DNA from: Salmonirosea sp038204185
Lineage (GTDB): Bacteria > Bacteroidota > Bacteroidia > Cytophagales > Spirosomataceae
Assembly (NCBI GenBank): GCA_038204185.1
Contig: JBBRDE010000221.1
Location: 1-9,620, forward strand
Length of the DNA: 9,620 nucleotides
Reading direction: 5' to 3'
The first letter of the stretch is position 1. Every line of letters starts with the position of its first letter. The position numbers and the translations under genes were made by a program. Shown here piece by piece: positions 6,544-9,620 of this stretch. The notes below the pieces were generated by a model, which saw nothing but the letters and a program-made list of their open reading frames with translations, had not been told where the DNA came from and ran no database searches.

Positions 6544-7572
6544 TTAGGAGGGTAGTTGATTTTTCAGATCGTTCATGATGTTTTTCATCAGCACGCCTCG
6601 GTTGGCGGCGCGCTTTTCTCCGGCTTCGTTGATCACTACCCCGCCTTCCTCCTCGTTCTTACCGTAGTGATGCAGGGCTATTACTTTCAGTTCATTGTTT
6701 AGGACGGGCGATCCGCTCGATCCACCCAGGGTATCGGTTTCATAAAAGAGATACTGCTTCCAGGTACTCAGAATATCGTCGTCTCCAAAGGCGAATTGCT
6801 TGGGTTCGCCTTCGGGATGCTGGATAATGATGGTGGATTGACCCGCCTGTGGTTCAGAAAAAGTATCCACTTCCAGAAAATTCCATTGGTTAAGGGGCGT
6901 AGCTGAATTATCCTTGATTTTGACGTAAGCAAAGTCCAGATTATCATAGCGGCTGAAAGCACTTTGTTCTGCGTCCAGAAAATAAGTAGCGATAGCCTGG
7001 GCATTCCCATTTTCGTCCTGTTCGTAGTTAAACTCGATCTTTGCCCTTTCTATATCTTCTTTTCCCCGGATCACGTGCCAATTAGTGAGTAGGTACCCCC
7101 CCTGTACCACAAAGCCCGTCCCTTTGCGGCCATTGGCGAGTACTACCCGGCAAACGCTCTTGCTGGCTTTCATTACTTTCATCAGCCAGTTGATGGGTTT
7201 GAGGGTACTTCGCTCCCCGATAATTTTTTCAAAGCCCGCCTCTACCTCCGGAGTGAGGATCTCCCGCATCCCGTCAAGCCCCCGGGGGCGGGTTTCCTGT
7301 TCTTTTAGGTAGTTCAGGTAGGCAGTTATTTCGGTTTGGGAGAGGGTGTAGGTGGTGGGGATATTCTCAGGAAGTTCCCTGGCCAGGCGATTCACAACAT
7401 GGATCAACCGATCTGCATAGTCAGCATCAAACCTGTAAGTTCCACTTCTAAATTCCTTTTTTAGTTTTCCTAGATCAGGACTGCTTAAAGGCAGCTCCTC
7501 TATCTTTTCAAAAGCTTGTGCTAGTTCGGAATCATGGATCAGTTCAATAACCTTCTGAATTTTATCTTGCAT
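6544..7572 (-). CDS. Trypsin-like serine protease with N-terminal effector-associated-type domain
   Basis: The 342-residue product has two parts. Residues 7-66 form a small helical domain (SELAQAFEKIEEL...LKKEFRSGTYRFDADYADRL) that matches the C-terminus of the Roco protein encoded just upstream. A linker (67-110) leads to a chymotrypsin-fold protease. Its lead-in, FEKIIGERSTLKPINWL (114-130), is typical of proteases in bacterial conflict systems. The catalytic triad is visible: H166 in TNWHVI, D213 in NLDFAYVKI, and S286 in GGSSGSPV. There is no signal peptide, so it acts in the cytoplasm. The start codon lies inside the end of the Roco gene (11-nt overlap), indicating translational coupling. 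The sequence before the ATG is C-rich (CCTACCTCCTC), not a ribosome-binding site. The likely role is proteolysis of a target or partner on activation by the GTPase (inference). Confidence 0.88.
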   Translation of the reverse strand: MQDKIQKVIELIHDSELAQAFEKIEELPLSSPDLGKLKKEFRSGTYRFDADYADRLIHVVNRLARELPENIPTTYTLSQTEITAYLNYLKEQETRPRGLDGMREILTPEVEAGFEKIIGERSTLKPINWLMKVMKASKSVCRVVLANGRKGTGFVVQGGYLLTNWHVIRGKEDIERAKIEFNYEQDENGNAQAIATYFLDAEQSAFSRYDNLDFAYVKIKDNSATPLNQWNFLEVDTFSEPQAGQSTIIIQHPEGEPKQFAFGDDDILSTWKQYLFYETDTLGGSSGSPVLNNELKVIALHHYGKNEEEGGVVINEAGEKRAANRGVLMKNIMNDLKNQLPS

Positions 7573-9620
7573 GAGGAGGTAGGTTTGGCGTTTCGAAACA
7601 TTCGTTAAGCGTCATTTTTAGTCTATCCGAATAATTGGCATCGGTCTTGTACACCCCACTGCCAAATTCCTTTTTCAAAGTTCCCAAGTTGGGATGGGAG
7701 ATTCTTAGCTCATCAATTCTTTCAAATACTTTACCCAATTCACCCTCCTGAATCATATCTTGCAGCATTAGGAGGTTTTTGTTTGATGATTTAGGTGACT
7801 CGAATAATAATCCTAATGTCTTTTTAACATTGATCCTACCCGTTTTTCTACTGATAAATACCTCTTCTTCCCCTGCCTCCCAGGCATCCATCAGATACTG
7901 GTAACTTATTGAGTCTCCACTTGGAAGTATGGCCAATTCATCGTAATCGAACTTGCCCGAAAACTCTTTCAAGTCTTTTCGGAAAAGTTCCCAGCAGTCT
8001 CTGATTCTTTCCCCCTTTGCGTATAACCGGATTTGCCTTTCGCGGGCATCGGCTTCTACAAATAGCAGAGTATCACTGTCCGGATGTTTTACTACAATTC
8101 CGTTTTTCCAATAATCATCCTGCGAGGCATGTTTAATGTTGCGGGCAATGAACCGATGCATGACCGAAGAGGGAAGGGAAACTTCATATTGCAGGCAGTA
8201 TTGCCTATGCTCTTCTTGCTTGAATGCTACCAGATCCATTCTGGATTTTCCTTCCAGTGAGGAAGGGATTAGCCACTCACCTCTGCTGAACATATGGCAT
8301 AAATCGAATTCTTCCATCAATTGGAGCAGAAACTCGTATTCAGTAGTCTTATACTTAAAAAGTAGAGGCTGGGAAAAAATGATCCTCAAATCATCAGAAT
8401 TTATTCTTCCTCGTTTTTTTGTAGTCTGCTCTGAATCAATAATCTGGTAGGTACCCGTAGTAAGCCAGTCGGGGTTGAGGATATAATAGTTACCCAAAAA
8501 CTGCTTGTCAAAAAAAGTAATCGTTCCCACGGTGTCCAGCATTTCGGCCAGACCACGTTGGATCTCCTGCTTCTCAACTTTATGGTCCCTGCATAACTCC
8601 TCGTAATCGTCAAAGAGGATATAATTTTTCTCGACCCTGTTTAGAAGCTCATGTTTAATATTTAACCAGGACCGGGGATAGGGCTCCCTAACATGATCGA
8701 GAATAGGTATGAAATCTTGCAGATATTTTCGAAGGACATTTACTCCCGGATCATTTTCCTGCCCGCAACAAACTCCGAAGGTCCGACGGATGTTCGGGTA
8801 TTTACTACGAAGTGAACTATCCAGTTCGGGGACAGGATCATACATTAACGGCTCTGATTGACTCAAATCCTTGTGATTATTATAACCTATCAGCACTGGA
8901 GAATTGTGGCCATATGTACGCACCAGTTCAAGGAAGTCTTCCGGGTCTTCATCATGCCGCTTGTTCAGGACGAGGATATATACCGTGTTTTTAGAATAAA
9001 AAAACTGGTGAAGGGTCTGTTGAATATCCTGCCCACCAAAATCCCAGAAATTGACCATAATGGGCTTTTCATTCCCGGCTTTGACACCATCTACCCAACT
9101 TACCTTTCGGATACCGTGCGTTTGACTTTCCTTTGGATCGAAAGGCTGATTCGTCAAACGTTTTTGCAAACTCGTTTTTCCCACACCTCCCCGCCCAATA
9201 ATGATTACTTTACATTCATTTAACGGTTGTTTGTCGGCATTTCTTAGGTAATCAATTGCGAATGCACGACCCTGCAAGAGTACATCAATTGGAGGAGTTT
9301 CTATGGGATTACCTTCCAATAAAATCTTCCCAGAAGCAAAAACTGATTTTATATCTATATCCAAATTCAGGGTTTCTAATAAATCTAGTGGTATTTCATC
9401 TACTTTATTACTTGTAAGGTCCAATATTTGCAGGTCGGATAATTGCACTAGTGGCCCTATCTTGCTAACTTGATTATTTATAAGGTATAAAACTTGCAGG
9501 GAAATCAATTCTCTAAGAGGGTTTAGATCACTTATATCGTTATTGTTAATTTCCAAAGAAATAAGGGATGTCAGGGATTCCAATGGACTGAGATCACTAA
9601 TACGATTATTATTTAGTTCC
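7562..9620 (-). CDS. Roco protein (LRR-Roc-COR) with C-terminal effector-associated-type domain, 5' end outside window
   Basis: The frame stays open to the window edge, so the true start is missing; an in-frame TTG at 9581-9583 is internal to a leucine-rich repeat. Counting from that TTG: at least three LRRs of 22 residues (N-x-(I/V)-S-x-(L/I)-xPL pattern) end in the LEGNPIETPP linker. The Roc GTPase has P-loop GRGGVGKTS (130-138), DFGGQ (181-185) and a degenerate G4, NNHKD (235-239) in place of NKxD. A COR domain runs from about 300 (PRSWLNIKHELL, ILNPDWLTTGTYQII) to about 590. Residues about 603-662 repeat the domain at the N-terminus of the protease encoded next. Roco proteins are GTP-dependent dimerising switches. 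LRRs probably sense a ligand, and the C-terminal domain probably recruits the protease. It is the first visible gene of a three-gene operon and is AT-rich compared with the third gene. Confidence 0.92.
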   Translation of the reverse strand, partial: ELNNNRISDLSPLESLTSLISLEINNNDISDLNPLRELISLQVLYLINNQVSKIGPLVQLSDLQILDLTSNKVDEIPLDLLETLNLDIDIKSVFASGKILLEGNPIETPPIDVLLQGRAFAIDYLRNADKQPLNECKVIIIGRGGVGKTSLQKRLTNQPFDPKESQTHGIRKVSWVDGVKAGNEKPIMVNFWDFGGQDIQQTLHQFFYSKNTVYILVLNKRHDEDPEDFLELVRTYGHNSPVLIGYNNHKDLSQSEPLMYDPVPELDSSLRSKYPNIRRTFGVCCGQENDPGVNVLRKYLQDFIPILDHVREPYPRSWLNIKHELLNRVEKNYILFDDYEELCRDHKVEKQEIQRGLAEMLDTVGTITFFDKQFLGNYYILNPDWLTTGTYQIIDSEQTTKKRGRINSDDLRIIFSQPLLFKYKTTEYEFLLQLMEEFDLCHMFSRGEWLIPSSLEGKSRMDLVAFKQEEHRQYCLQYEVSLPSSVMHRFIARNIKHASQDDYWKNGIVVKHPDSDTLLFVEADARERQIRLYAKGERIRDCWELFRKDLKEFSGKFDYDELAILPSGDSISYQYLMDAWEAGEEEVFISRKTGRINVKKTLGLLFESPKSSNKNLLMLQDMIQEGELGKVFERIDELRISHPNLGTLKKEFGSGVYKTDANYSDRLKMTLNECFETPNLPPHAR

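Noticed and set aside
7562..7576. CCTCCTCATG before the protease as a ribosome-binding site
   Set aside because: CCTCCT is the anti-Shine-Dalgarno sequence itself, not its complement, so it cannot pair with 16S rRNA. Coupling through the 11-nt overlap explains initiation better.
7562..7610. Recent tandem duplication making the two shared domains
   Set aside because: The DNA copies share only short blocks such as AAAAAGGAATTT, and protein identity is under half, so the duplication or domain exchange is old.
9581..9583. TTG as start codon of the Roco gene
   Set aside because: The frame continues upstream to the window edge and encodes more leucine-rich repeat sequence (ELNNNRISDLSP), so the TTG is an internal Leu codon and the gene is cut by the window.
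1..9620. CRISPR array, tRNA or rRNA genes, insertion sequence or integrase
   Set aside because: No regular direct repeat array, no tRNA cloverleaf with CCA-type acceptor, no rRNA-like stretch and no transposase or recombinase motif was seen on either strand.

Overview
The window looks like chromosomal DNA from a Bacteroidota bacterium, most likely a Cytophagales / Spirosomataceae-type lineage. This is inferred from gene content and style, with no marker gene to prove it. The clues are: start codons without Shine-Dalgarno sequences, one perfect TAnnTTTG -7-type element, a YceI lipoprotein, Tat-exported carbohydrate enzymes, CCCCAG-GGGG hairpin repeats of a kind I associate with Cytophagales intergenic DNA, and a Roco GTPase with effector-associated domains.

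Left part (1-900): a compact inverted-repeat element that folds as a three-way junction (28-105), a perfect 20-bp palindrome (169-188), a YceI-domain lipoprotein gene (213-833), and a very strong hairpin just after it (860-894).

Middle (1018-4942, + strand): a probable carbohydrate gene cluster. It contains a Tat-exported GH5 glycosidase, an SGNH/GDSL esterase-like hydrolase 12 bp behind it, a small helical protein of unknown function, a DUF3891-family protein, and then, after a 68-bp gap, a Tat-exported sugar isomerase/epimerase-like TIM-barrel protein. A terminator built from a repeat-type hairpin closes this strand at 5073-5121.

Right part (5154-9620, - strand, convergent with the middle): a tightly packed three-gene operon. 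Transcription enters from the right edge. The first gene is a Roco protein (LRR, Roc GTPase, COR) whose start lies outside the window. It overlaps by 11 nt a trypsin-like serine protease gene, which is followed after 13 nt by an amidohydrolase-2 family metalloenzyme. The C-terminus of the Roco protein and the N-terminus of the protease carry the same roughly 60-residue domain (27 of 59 aligned residues identical by hand). It resembles the effector-associated domains that couple sensors to effectors in bacterial conflict systems. The likely reading is a sensor GTPase that recruits or activates a protease through homotypic domain contact, with the amidohydrolase as a third component of unknown role. 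This operon is the most interesting content of the window.
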